The translations under genes were made by a program, and so were the position numbers. The notes under the pieces were generated by a model, which worked only from the letters and a program-made list of their open reading frames with translations, was not told where the DNA came from and searched no databases. Positions 1 through 8,336 of a stretch of DNA of 64,000 nucleotides are shown in pieces. Within the stretch, counting starts at the first letter, position 1; every line of letters starts with the position of its first letter. Source of the stretch: CAIWTU01 sp963815135 (GTDB lineage: Bacteria > Desulfobacterota > Desulfuromonadia > Geobacterales > Geobacteraceae); the NCBI GenBank assembly GCA_963815135.1, contig CAWFFO010000005.1, positions 62,001 to 126,000 on the forward strand. Reading direction: 5' to 3'.

Positions 1-1
1 G

Positions 2-823
2 GGAAAAATTCCCATATACAGCCAGAGAAGCGGTTCCGGCATATTACGCTACCTGGTAATAAGGGTATCTGAAGATTCCGGCAAGGCAATGGTAGCCTTT
101 GTCACCGCCCACCGCAGCTTCAACGAAATCCATCACCTGGCAAAATATCTTCAGTCACAGGTTCCGGAGGTTTCCGTTGTGGTCCAGAATGTCAACAGTT
201 CGACCGGAAATGTCATCATGGGACAACACGACCATTTCGTTACCCGGGACCAGGCTCTCAATGACAGGATCGGAGACATCCGTTTCCTGATTTCTCCGCG
301 TTCTTTTTTCCAGATCAATAACGGTGCCGCCCGATCAATTTATGAAAAGGTATCGGAGTGGAGCGACCTGTCCGGAAGCGAGACCGTAGTCGATGTATAT
401 TGCGGGGTGGGGGGGATTTCCCTGTTCCTCGCCGGCAAGGCAAAGGATGTCCTCGGATTCGAGACGGTTGATGAAGCGGTGATTGACGCGGAGAAAAATG
501 CGCGTCTGAACGGTGTCCGCAATTGCCGCTTCGAAGCCGGAGATGCAACCGAGCTTCTCGAAGGGCTGCTTGAAGATGCAGGGAACATCGATCTGATGGT
601 CCTGAATCCTCCGCGCAAGGGATGTGACGAGAGCGTACTGAAAAAAGTGGCTTTGCTGAGGCCGGAAAAGGTTATCTACGTATCCTGTTCCCCGCAGACA
701 CTTGCCCGGGACCTGGACATCCTGGCGGGTTCCGGTTACCAGACACTTGCAATCCAGCCGGTCGACATGTTCCCCCAGACTCCCCATATTGAGAATGTGG
801 CGCTTATGAAAAGATGCAGGTGA
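2..823 (+). CDS. rlmD: 23S rRNA (uracil-C5)-methyltransferase, RlmD/RumA family, 5' end outside window
   Basis: The frame is open from base 2, upstream of the first ATG at 89. The extra residues (GSGILRYLVIR) match the conserved centre of RumA-family enzymes, so this is the C-terminal part (about 273 codons) of a gene starting outside the window. The family uses SAM to methylate C5 of a uridine in 23S rRNA. Visible motifs are a SAM-binding stretch (VDVYCGVGGISLFLAG), the NPPRKG motif, and YVSCSPQTLARDL holding the expected nucleophilic cysteine. An N-terminal TRAM domain and iron-sulfur cysteines, if present, lie outside. RlmD versus a close RumA paralogue cannot be decided here. The gene converges on nth with a 26-bp gap. 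Confidence 0.88.
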   Translation, partial: GKIPIYSQRSGSGILRYLVIRVSEDSGKAMVAFVTAHRSFNEIHHLAKYLQSQVPEVSVVVQNVNSSTGNVIMGQHDHFVTRDQALNDRIGDIRFLISPRSFFQINNGAARSIYEKVSEWSDLSGSETVVDVYCGVGGISLFLAGKAKDVLGFETVDEAVIDAEKNARLNGVRNCRFEAGDATELLEGLLEDAGNIDLMVLNPPRKGCDESVLKKVALLRPEKVIYVSCSPQTLARDLDILAGSGYQTLAIQPVDMFPQTPHIENVALMKRCR

Positions 824-849
824 AGATGGCGCTTTAAGATTGAATCGCC

Positions 850-1506
850 TCAACGAGATTTGATCACACCGATCCTGTCACATAAATGATAAAGCGGACA
901 GGTGGAACATTTCGGGGAGAGTGGAGTGCACTGGTTCTGGCCGAAAGTGACCAGGAGGTCGTTGATGACCAGCCAGTATTTTTTCGGAAGGTTCTTTCTC
1001 AGGGCGGATTCCGTTTCTTCCGGCGTTTTTGTGGACACATAACCCCATCTGTTGCAGATGCGGTGAACGTGGGTATCGACGCAGATCCCGTATTTGCCGA
1101 AGCCGAGAGTCACAACCAGGTTCGCAGTTTTTCGACCCACGCCTTTCAATTTGAGCAATTCATCCAGCTCACCGGGTACCTTGCCGCCGTGACAATCGAG
1201 CAATGTATGGCAGATCCCGAGAATTTGAGCGGCCTTGTTTCGGTAAAATCCGACCGGGTATATTGCCTTCTCTATTTCAGCGGGAGTCAGCTCAATCATT
1301 TTTCCGGGGGTTTCGGCAAGGGAGAACAACCGTTCGGAAGCCTCTCCTGTCGTCTTGTCCTGGGTGCGCAGGGACAGAATGCAGGAAATCAGCACCTTGA
1401 AAGGATCGCCTTCCCGCTGTGAGACTATGGTTACTGCAGGAGTTTTCCATTTTTTGACTTCCTCTGTAAGGATTGTCATAGCTTCATTGATTTCCCTGGA
1501 TTTCAT
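850..1506 (-). CDS. nth: endonuclease III, base-excision repair DNA glycosylase/AP lyase
   Basis: About 218 residues, the usual Nth length. It removes oxidised pyrimidines and cleaves the abasic site. A helix-hairpin-helix (LLKLKGVGRKTANLV) carries the catalytic lysine, VDTHVHRICNRWG holds the catalytic aspartate, and the C-terminus ends with the four cysteines of the [4Fe-4S] cluster spaced C-x6-C-x2-C-x5-C. The open frame runs upstream to 1587, but I chose the ATG at 1506 because GAGGTG lies four bases before it and the protein then begins where family members do. It converges with the rRNA methyltransferase gene. Confidence 0.95.
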   Translation of the reverse strand: MKSREINEAMTILTEEVKKWKTPAVTIVSQREGDPFKVLISCILSLRTQDKTTGEASERLFSLAETPGKMIELTPAEIEKAIYPVGFYRNKAAQILGICHTLLDCHGGKVPGELDELLKLKGVGRKTANLVVTLGFGKYGICVDTHVHRICNRWGYVSTKTPEETESALRKNLPKKYWLVINDLLVTFGQNQCTPLSPKCSTCPLYHLCDRIGVIKSR

Positions 1507-1773
1507 ATCACCTCGCGCAGATAAAAGATTAATTGAAATTCTAAATAATGCCGTTCGTGCCTGATAAGGCCAAATTGTTTGTCCCATGCAGGTTGTGGCG
1601 TTCCTGGTTGTGTCATATAATAAATGTAACGGTTCCGGTATCTAAATTAAAACAAACTGTAAACTCATGAAAATGAAGTGAGTTGCAGGGCTCACGGTTT
1701 ATATAACATATTTTCTATTTGCTGACTTGGCTTTAAATATCAAGGGAAGACAAACTCGATCAGGGGACGTTGC

Positions 1774-2631
1774 ATGGAAGAATACATTGATCTGCATATC
1801 CACTCCTGTTATTCGGACGGGGTTCACCGGCCGGCGGAATTGGTGGCAATGGCTGCGGAGAAAGGGTTAAAGGCTATTGCAATCGCCGATCATGATTCCG
1901 TGGAAGGTGTTGACGAAGCCCTGGAAGCCGGAGCGGCAGCAGGTGTCGAGGTAGTACCGGCTGTAGAATTATCAATTGCCTACAAAGACTTTCGTGATAT
2001 ACATCTCCTTGGCTATTACATTGACCACAAAGATGAAGAACTGAGGAAAAAGCTGGCTGAGTTCCGCCAGAGAAGAGATGATCGCGCACGCGCAATTGTG
2101 GAGAGAATCAATACGAGGCTTCAAACTGAAGGAAAAAGCATTATGACCTACGATGATATCCGGTCCATGGCCCGGGATTCCATCAGCCGTCTACATATCG
2201 CTAAAGTACTTGTCCGGAAAGGTGCTGTTAAGACCGTTCAGGATGCATTCAGGAGGTACCTTGGCCCATATGACGTTCCCAAGCAATATTTTCCGATGGA
2301 GGAAGCCCTGAGCGAAATAAGAAGGGTTAAAGGTGTTTCCGTTCTTGCTCATCCTCCCAGCATATCAGATGACAGAAAGATGATGAAAACCCTCGTCCAG
2401 GAATGGGCCGCGATGGGTCTTGACGGAATTGAGGTTTTCAATAACCTGTCCTATAAGGACGATATGATATTTTTTGAAGCTCTTGCCAGAGATCACGGAT
2501 TGCTCGTTACCGGCGGATCCGATTTTCACGGTTACGAAGATGATGTGGAAATCGGCATAGGAAGCGGAGGACTCGCTGTCGCTCACCGTCTGCTTCAAAG
2601 TATGAAGGTGGCAGCCGGACGTGATCAGTGA
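1774..2631 (+). CDS. PHP-domain metal-dependent phosphoesterase (TrpH/YciV, RNase AM-like)
   Basis: 285 residues with the PHP metal-binding motifs in order: DLHIHSCYSDG at the N-terminus, ADHDSVEG, an E in PAVELS, LAHPP, and GGSDFHG near the C-terminus. Family members hydrolyse 3',5'-nucleoside bisphosphates or trim RNA 5' ends. The insertion between the third and fourth motifs fits the TrpH/YciV branch and not DNA polymerase or histidinol phosphatase PHP domains. The ATG at 1774 has AGGGG seven bases upstream. The next small gene starts 10 bases after the stop, so the two are probably co-transcribed. The exact substrate cannot be read from sequence. Confidence 0.88.
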   Translation: MEEYIDLHIHSCYSDGVHRPAELVAMAAEKGLKAIAIADHDSVEGVDEALEAGAAAGVEVVPAVELSIAYKDFRDIHLLGYYIDHKDEELRKKLAEFRQRRDDRARAIVERINTRLQTEGKSIMTYDDIRSMARDSISRLHIAKVLVRKGAVKTVQDAFRRYLGPYDVPKQYFPMEEALSEIRRVKGVSVLAHPPSISDDRKMMKTLVQEWAAMGLDGIEVFNNLSYKDDMIFFEALARDHGLLVTGGSDFHGYEDDVEIGIGSGGLAVAHRLLQSMKVAAGRDQ

Positions 2632-2641
2632 GGTAAATGCC

Positions 2642-2863
2642 ATGTCAGATGTAAGAGAAGCGCTGGAAATGATGAGGGAAGTCGCGAAAATCCGTATCGA
2701 CATGCTGCAGAACAGGGTTACTTTCCATGACGAACAGAAGCGTAATTATTATCTGCAGGAATACAGGGATAAGCTCCAAAAAATTGATTCAATCATGCGC
2801 CGCATGAATATCAGGCTGGTTCGCGTATCTGGGAAAGAAGAGGACAAGGAATCCGATGAATGA
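2642..2863 (+). CDS. small coiled-coil protein of unknown function
   Basis: 74 residues, rich in K, E, R, M and Q with heptad-like spacing, predicted to be one or two long helices. No signal peptide or known domain is recognised. The frame allows a start at 2621 inside the PHP gene, but GAGG about eight bases before the ATG at 2642 favours the shorter form. It lies 10 bp downstream of the PHP gene and is probably part of the same transcript. I do not recognise the family. Confidence 0.6.
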   Translation: MSDVREALEMMREVAKIRIDMLQNRVTFHDEQKRNYYLQEYRDKLQKIDSIMRRMNIRLVRVSGKEEDKESDE

Positions 2864-2907
2864 TCCGCACACTGAAATGATTTGATCGCCCGACAAAGCG
2901 TGGGCAG

Positions 2908-3057
2908 ATGGACGTGGAAACAAATTTACGAGTCATCCAGGAGTCCGGTGTTGCCTCATACCGGGCGATTGGCAAAACTGCCGAACCGGTACAAGGCAAA
3001 CCGGAAAAACCGTCTGGAATTGGGAAAATGATAATTATCCTGAAAATTAAATCATAA
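2908..3057 (+). CDS. possible 49-residue small protein, unrecognised
   Basis: An ATG-started frame of 50 codons (begins MDVETNLRVIQESG) sits between two convergent transcription units. Codon choice looks like that of neighbouring genes, and the N-terminal half reads like a soluble helix followed by a K/P-rich tail. There is no good ribosome-binding site. The same stretch carries an inverted repeat (2884-2892 with 2962-2970), a CCGGT/ACCGG hairpin and a GGCA/TGCC hairpin, so an untranslated structured RNA is an alternative. Confidence 0.3.
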   Translation: MDVETNLRVIQESGVASYRAIGKTAEPVQGKPEKPSGIGKMIIILKIKS

Positions 3058-3079
3058 AAACAAATCGTAAAGATTGTTC

Positions 3080-4249
3080 CTAAGGGACCTCAACAGAAAG
3101 TTTCAGGTCAATAGCCAACGTTTTTATTTCATTTCCGAATTTTATGGTAACCGGCAGTCGAAAAGACCCCGGTGCAATCTGTTCCATTTCTCCGGCTAAA
3201 TCTATTTCCGTTGATATCTGCTCCATTAATTGTGGTTCGACAGCCGCTGGTTGTTCTTCTGAAGAACCTTCAATATTCGGGGCCATGGAAAACTCCCCGT
3301 CAGGAATTATTTCCTGAACAGGCTCAAAAGTTTTCTCTTCCTCGAAGGGAGGCGGTTCCGTTAACGGTGTCGATTCATATTGATAATTTTCCCCACTCAA
3401 ATAAATTTCCGATGATATATGCGCGGTTTCTTGAGCATCCAATTCAGTGGCGGGTTGTTCTCCCAATATAACTCCGGTTTCCGGTGAAAAAGAAAATTTC
3501 CTTTCAGCGTGAATTTCCCGGACAGGCTCAAAAGCATTCTCTTCTTCCATGTCCGAGGTCATCTGCAGGGGCTGCTCGCTGGATAATATATCTTCACTTG
3601 CGATTGCAGGTGAAGGCGATTCCATTTCCGCTATGGCCTCAGCATCGTCTTCCTTTTCAGTCAGCGTGATGTTTTGAAGTTTCTGGACAACCAGTTTAAC
3701 AATGGTTGAAAGGGTATTCAGTATGCCTTCTCCCTTGCTTGTTGTGGCCGGGATCATGGGCAAATCCGTTGAATGCAGCAGGTCTTTCATTTCCTCCAGT
3801 AAAGTGGCGCCGGCGATGTCCTGCTTATTGCACTGCAGTATACAGGGGAAGTCCCTTGTGTCTTCCGGGAGTGTTTCCAGGTATTCTTTCAATTTTTCAT
3901 AACTCTGCAGATTATCCGCTAATCTGTACGGATCGGAATCAGCGACGAAAACCATTCCGTCGGTTCCTTTTAAAACGGTCTTCCAGATCGAGAAGTCGGA
4001 AATCTCTCCAGGTACCGTATAAATATGGAACCTGACATCATAATTCTGGACACCGATCTGATCAGGTCGCATAAAATCGAAAAAAAGCATCTTTCCGCTG
4101 TTGGTGTTCAGTAGCTTGAATTTGCCCCTGAATTCAGGTTTCATCTTTTCATATATGAACTTTATATTTGTTGTTTTGCCGCTCAAACCGGGCCCGTAAT
4201 AAACAATTTTTGCATTTATTTCTTTTTTTTCATGATTAATAAGAGCCAT
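3080..4249 (-). CDS. MglA-like small Ras-type GTPase with long acidic, internally duplicated C-terminal tail
   Basis: 389 residues. Residues 1-195 align closely with Myxococcus MglA, the polarity switch GTPase: P-loop GPGLSGKTTN at 19-28, LFFDF at 55-59, YTVPGE at 77-82, NKQD at 141-144. Canonical MglA is about 195 residues, so half of this protein is an extra tail rich in E, P and S. The tail has two similar units (about 235-287 and 303-354, each with FEPV.EI and a closing I..EI.L.GE) and ends in a short beta-like segment. Positions matching MglA Arg53 and catalytic Gln82 are Lys53 and Glu82 here. GGAGG precedes the ATG. It is the last gene of the EF-G2/SPOR/HEAT operon, 11 bp after its neighbour. 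Confidence 0.88.
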   Translation of the reverse strand: MALINHEKKEINAKIVYYGPGLSGKTTNIKFIYEKMKPEFRGKFKLLNTNSGKMLFFDFMRPDQIGVQNYDVRFHIYTVPGEISDFSIWKTVLKGTDGMVFVADSDPYRLADNLQSYEKLKEYLETLPEDTRDFPCILQCNKQDIAGATLLEEMKDLLHSTDLPMIPATTSKGEGILNTLSTIVKLVVQKLQNITLTEKEDDAEAIAEMESPSPAIASEDILSSEQPLQMTSDMEEENAFEPVREIHAERKFSFSPETGVILGEQPATELDAQETAHISSEIYLSGENYQYESTPLTEPPPFEEEKTFEPVQEIIPDGEFSMAPNIEGSSEEQPAAVEPQLMEQISTEIDLAGEMEQIAPGSFRLPVTIKFGNEIKTLAIDLKLSVEVP

Positions 4250-4260
4250 GGAGACCCTCC

Positions 4261-5181
4261 CTATTTTCCGTATTTTTTATTAAACAGCATCCTTCTTGCC
4301 TGCGTTGCTATGACTGACGATATGTTTTTGCTTTTGGACAGGAAGGCCAGGTCCTTTTCGCCAAGATAAGAAAGAAAAGCGAGAGCGTAATGAAGGGGAG
4401 TCTTGGAGTTTTCAATTAGCGCTTTTCTGATCTGGATGTTCTTTGTCCATTCCTTGTTTGCACAGATCGTTCTGATGATTTCATCATTTTTTACCGTTGA
4501 TTTGCAGATTAGCAATACTTCCTGTTCAGTGATTCTCGGATTTTTTATGACGGCTTCCGACACCAGTTTATTGTTATCCCTGATGAGCAGCATACGCCAC
4601 TCTTTATCACCGGTAAAAGCCAGTTTAATTTTGTCTTTAACCCCAAGTTCCTGTGCAATCTGGAATTTGCTCCTGAACTCGTTCTTTTCGTCTTCCTCTT
4701 CGTCTGATTCAGATGTGAGTTGCTTGATCTCTGTTTTTTCCTTACTCTCTGAAGAAGAATTACAACCGTTTTCCTTTTTTGTCGCACCCGGTGATTGCTG
4801 AACTATCTCATTTTCATGTTCAGCTAGGAATGCCAGCGTGTTTTCATCGGCATTGCGATGAAGGGCGATTTGCGCAGACACTGTTGAATTAGTATAGTGG
4901 AGCCGCGCAAGAACGTCGAGAATTACCGGGTGTGTATCAGGCTTTGAACAAACCGCCGTTAAAATATCTTCGCTCAATTCTTTCAGGCTAACGACTGAAA
5001 GTCTTCTCAGCTCAGAGTCCTGATCGCGGCTGAAATAAAGAAGCAGGGCTACTAGGTCTGAGGGATCCAGGGGAACCTCTCCCTGGGCTGCTTTCTGTTT
5101 TTCTTCCCGAGGCACTTCCTTTTTCAGATAAGCGGCTGCCTGATAGGATATTTTCAGCTTTGCCTTTTGGGCTTCATCCAT
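4261..5181 (-). CDS. HEAT-like alpha-helical repeat protein, putative partner of the MglA-like GTPase
   Basis: 306 residues with no signal peptide or membrane segment. The sequence looks like helical repeats of HEAT/DUF2336 style at both ends (SELRRLSVVSLKELSEDIL; later NPRITEQEVLLICKS), joined by a charged S/E/K-rich linker near residues 130-170. Such repeats usually bind other proteins. It lies between the SPOR gene (4 bp) and the GTPase gene (11 bp), so a role as scaffold or regulator of the GTPase is a reasonable inference, not something the sequence proves. Family identity is uncertain. Confidence 0.6.
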   Translation of the reverse strand: MDEAQKAKLKISYQAAAYLKKEVPREEKQKAAQGEVPLDPSDLVALLLYFSRDQDSELRRLSVVSLKELSEDILTAVCSKPDTHPVILDVLARLHYTNSTVSAQIALHRNADENTLAFLAEHENEIVQQSPGATKKENGCNSSSESKEKTEIKQLTSESDEEEDEKNEFRSKFQIAQELGVKDKIKLAFTGDKEWRMLLIRDNNKLVSEAVIKNPRITEQEVLLICKSTVKNDEIIRTICANKEWTKNIQIRKALIENSKTPLHYALAFLSYLGEKDLAFLSKSKNISSVIATQARRMLFNKKYGK

Positions 5182-5185
5182 TTCT

Positions 5186-6157
5186 TCAAATCCCGGAACC
5201 GGTTACCAAAGCAGTCAATCCCAGCGTCTTCAGTCGCTGGGCCTCTTTGTCGGCCAGTTCTTTTGTTGCAAAACTTCCTGCTGTCAACCTGAAAGTATTT
5301 ACTGGTACTTTAGTCTGCACAATTTCAGATTTCAAGCCGCTTTTTGCCAGTTTTTCATGCTCAGAGACCGCCCTCTTTTTTTCAAAATAGGACCCGGCAT
5401 ATACGGCGAATTTGCCATTTTCAGGCAATATGAACGCATCGGTGGTGGCCTTTGCCAGTTTATTCTTCTCCAGCGCAGCTTCCGGGTAACTATCGAACCG
5501 GCCGATGAAAAGCCTGTTCATGGGCTCCATCTTTTTCGGTCCTTTGCTTACATTCGGTTCCAAACCGGCCGATGTGAGTTTTGATTTTTCCGGTGTCATT
5601 GATTTTTTCATTACATAAACACCTATGAGCAGAGTATATTTCCCTTTTTCAGGAACGCTGGCTGATTCGACGGATGCTTTTGTGTCAGGGACGGCTTTCG
5701 CGATCTGTTTTTTGGTTGTAAGTTTCTCAAGTTTATCTTCTGGCCTGCGTTTGACGGCAATCTGTTTATTCATCTTTTTTGCCGGGGAAACTTTTTTCTG
5801 CTCGGGAATTTTTACCGGTGCTGGACTCGCTGCAACGGTTTTTATCTTGGACTCGGCGACTGTCCGTTGCGGGGCGACAGCCGTTTTTTCTTTATGAACC
5901 ACTCCCGGAATTTCCGGATGAGGAGGCATCGGTTTTTTTACAAGAGATGAGTTGGTGGCAAGCATTTCTTTCCCCTGGTCATGCTTGATCACCAAATCTG
6001 TAAAATAGAAAATATAGGTTCCTGATGCCGCCAGAAGCAGCACTATGAGCAATAAAAAGGGGAGAATCCGTCCGTTTTCGCATTGTAATAAATTCATGCC
6101 TGCATTTGATTGTTTCAACCTCTTCATAAATTCGTTCAGCCTCCCCCATTGTTTCAT
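5186..6157 (-). CDS. single-pass membrane protein with C-terminal SPOR repeats
   Basis: 323 residues. A hydrophobic segment at about 30-52 anchors the protein in the inner membrane, followed by a long K/P/A-rich periplasmic linker. The last 150 residues hold two or three SPOR-like units (YTLLIGVYV..., FAVYAGSYFEKKRA..., FRLTAGSFATKELAD...). SPOR domains bind glycan strands stripped of stem peptides, typically at division sites. It starts 8 bp after the EF-G2 stop. The first ATG (6157) lacks a clear ribosome-binding site; the ATG at 6127 follows GGGGGAGG by about 12 bases and is an alternative. Confidence 0.82.
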   Translation of the reverse strand: MKQWGRLNEFMKRLKQSNAGMNLLQCENGRILPFLLLIVLLLAASGTYIFYFTDLVIKHDQGKEMLATNSSLVKKPMPPHPEIPGVVHKEKTAVAPQRTVAESKIKTVAASPAPVKIPEQKKVSPAKKMNKQIAVKRRPEDKLEKLTTKKQIAKAVPDTKASVESASVPEKGKYTLLIGVYVMKKSMTPEKSKLTSAGLEPNVSKGPKKMEPMNRLFIGRFDSYPEAALEKNKLAKATTDAFILPENGKFAVYAGSYFEKKRAVSEHEKLAKSGLKSEIVQTKVPVNTFRLTAGSFATKELADKEAQRLKTLGLTALVTGSGI

Positions 6158-6164
6158 AGATTAA

Positions 6165-8249
6165 TTATGCATTTTTGACCGCTATGGTTTCATTTATGAT
6201 TTTCTGTGCAAGGTGGCTTGGCACTTCTTCATAGTGAGAAAATTCCGTAGTGAAAAGCCCACGGTCGCTGGTCATGGAGCGCAAGTCCGTCGCATATGCG
6301 AGAACTTCAGACATGGGAACGACCGCCCTGATTATCTGTGAGTTGGCCTTCGGTTCGACCCCTACAACCTTGCCGCGTCTTGAGTTGAGATCTCCGATAA
6401 TATCACCCATGCAATCTTCAGGGACAGTTATCTTCATTTTCAGAATCGGTTCAAGTATCACCGGTTTCGCCGATTCCATCCCTTTCTTGAATGCCATGGA
6501 GCCAGCTATTTTGAAGGCCATTTCCGACGAATCTACAGTATGAAAAGAGCCATCGTACAAGGTGGCCCTGAAGTCTACCATGGGATAACCGGCAAGGGAG
6601 CCTTCCTGTGAAGCTTCCTGTATACCACGTTCAACAGCCGGTATATATTGCTTCGGAATGACGCCACCGACAATTTTATCTTCAAACTTGAAACCGCCTC
6701 CACGCTCAACCGGGGAGAATTCCACCCAGCAGTCGCCGTACTGGCCCCGACCGCCGGACTGCTTTTTATATTTTCCCTGGACTTTGACATTGGCGCGAAT
6801 TGTTTCCAGGTAAGGTACTTTCGGAGTTTTGAGTTCCACTTCAACTCCGAATTTTCGCCTCAGTTTTTCCATTGTCACTTCGAGGTGAACCTGCCCCATA
6901 CCGGATATGATGAGTTCCCTGGTCTGGTCATCCCTTCGAAGCTTCAGGGTCGGATCTTCTTCCATCAGGCGCTGCAGGGAGCCGTGAATCTTGTCTTCGT
7001 CATTTTTCGACTTTGGTTGAATGGCATATGAGATAACCGGTTCCAGGTTTGTAGCAGGTTCGTATATGACCGGTTTATCCTGGTCGCACAGAGTGTCGCC
7101 TGTCACGGTTTCCTTGAGCTTGGCAACTGCCACGATATCGCCTGCTACGGCCTGTTTTATCGGCTTCTGTTTTTTCCCCTCGAGTTCGTAAATTTGTCCG
7201 ATTCTTTCCGTACAGTCGCGATTGGAGTTGTATACAGTCGAATCAGAGTTCAATACGCCAGAATAAACCCTGAAAACCGTTATTTTCCCGGTATAGGGGT
7301 CTGAAGTGGTTTTGAAAACCAGGGCGGAAAAAGGTTCGCTTTCTTCCGGCGCCCTTTCCGTGATTTCTTTTGTTACCGGGTCGGTTCCCACAACCTGCCC
7401 CCGGTCCAGGGGGGACGGGAGGCAAACTCCGATATAGTCGAGAAGCTGATTGATGCCTATATTTGCCAAAGCCGATCCGCATAATACCGGCGTAAAAGTG
7501 TATCGAAGGGTGCCGACGCGCAGGCCGTCAAGGATTTCCTCTTCGCTTAATTCGCCGGTTTCCAGAAATTTTTCGGTCAGAGCGTCGTACGCTTCCGCAA
7601 CGGTCTCTACCAGTTTTTCACGAAGGTCTTTCGCTTCGTCGAGGTATTCAGCAGGAATCTCCACCTCGGAAAATTTGCCGGACGCATCTTTCTCGTAACG
7701 GTAAGCCTTCATTTTAATCAGGTCAATGACGCCTTCGAAATTTTCTTCTGCGCCGAGTGGAAGCTGGATGGCTACAGCTCTGGCTTTGAGGGCTTTTTCC
7801 ATGTCGCCGATGGCCCGGTAAAAATTGGCTCGTTCCCGGTCCATCTTGTTGACGAAGGCTATACGTGGAATTTCCGTCTCATTGGCCCATTCCCATATCT
7901 CTTCGGTTTGAACCTTTACACCGGAAATGGCAGAAATAATGACAACCGCACCGCCGAGCACGCGCAGGCAGGAATGGGTATCGGCAATGAAGTCTCCGTA
8001 TCCCGGAGTATCGGCGATGTGAATATTGTGGCCGTTCCATTCACAATGATGGAGGGCGGATGTAACCGAGATCTTGCGTTTGATCTCTTCGGGTTCGAAA
8101 TCCATTGCCGAGGTGCCATCATCGACGCGTCCCAGGCGGTCGATCATTCCGGTATTGAACAGAATCGCTTCTGTAAGGGACGTTTTTCCGGCCCCTCCGT
8201 GAGCCACAATTCCAACATTTCTCAACTTTGATGTGTCATACTTTGCCAT
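6165..8249 (-). CDS. fusA2: translation elongation factor G paralogue (EF-G2 type)
   Basis: 694 residues with the five-domain EF-G layout. GTPase motifs are AHGGAGKTSL (G1), DTPGYGDF (G3) and NKMDRE (G4). The G1 loop differs from AHIDAGKTT of housekeeping EF-G and matches the EF-G-like paralogues seen in Thermus and Geobacter, so this is probably not the main elongation factor. The frame extends to 8294, but AGGGGG six bases before the ATG at 8249 sets the start. It heads a tight operon with SPOR, HEAT-like and GTPase genes and follows coaX by 87 bp. Its exact job (ribosome recycling, stalled ribosomes) is not known from sequence. Confidence 0.92.
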   Translation of the reverse strand: MAKYDTSKLRNVGIVAHGGAGKTSLTEAILFNTGMIDRLGRVDDGTSAMDFEPEEIKRKISVTSALHHCEWNGHNIHIADTPGYGDFIADTHSCLRVLGGAVVIISAISGVKVQTEEIWEWANETEIPRIAFVNKMDRERANFYRAIGDMEKALKARAVAIQLPLGAEENFEGVIDLIKMKAYRYEKDASGKFSEVEIPAEYLDEAKDLREKLVETVAEAYDALTEKFLETGELSEEEILDGLRVGTLRYTFTPVLCGSALANIGINQLLDYIGVCLPSPLDRGQVVGTDPVTKEITERAPEESEPFSALVFKTTSDPYTGKITVFRVYSGVLNSDSTVYNSNRDCTERIGQIYELEGKKQKPIKQAVAGDIVAVAKLKETVTGDTLCDQDKPVIYEPATNLEPVISYAIQPKSKNDEDKIHGSLQRLMEEDPTLKLRRDDQTRELIISGMGQVHLEVTMEKLRRKFGVEVELKTPKVPYLETIRANVKVQGKYKKQSGGRGQYGDCWVEFSPVERGGGFKFEDKIVGGVIPKQYIPAVERGIQEASQEGSLAGYPMVDFRATLYDGSFHTVDSSEMAFKIAGSMAFKKGMESAKPVILEPILKMKITVPEDCMGDIIGDLNSRRGKVVGVEPKANSQIIRAVVPMSEVLAYATDLRSMTSDRGLFTTEFSHYEEVPSHLAQKIINETIAVKNA

Positions 8250-8336
8250 AAAGCCCCCTTGTTGTTGAATTTCTTTACAACTTAGAATCTCCATTGCGTA
8301 TGGTTTACAATAATATGGTATGAATTTAACGTTTGA

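Noticed and set aside
2864..3079. Cyclic di-GMP (GEMM) or other known riboswitch
   Set aside because: A GGCAAACC-like segment is present but the remaining conserved bases and stem order of the GEMM class are missing, and it lies downstream of genes on both strands.
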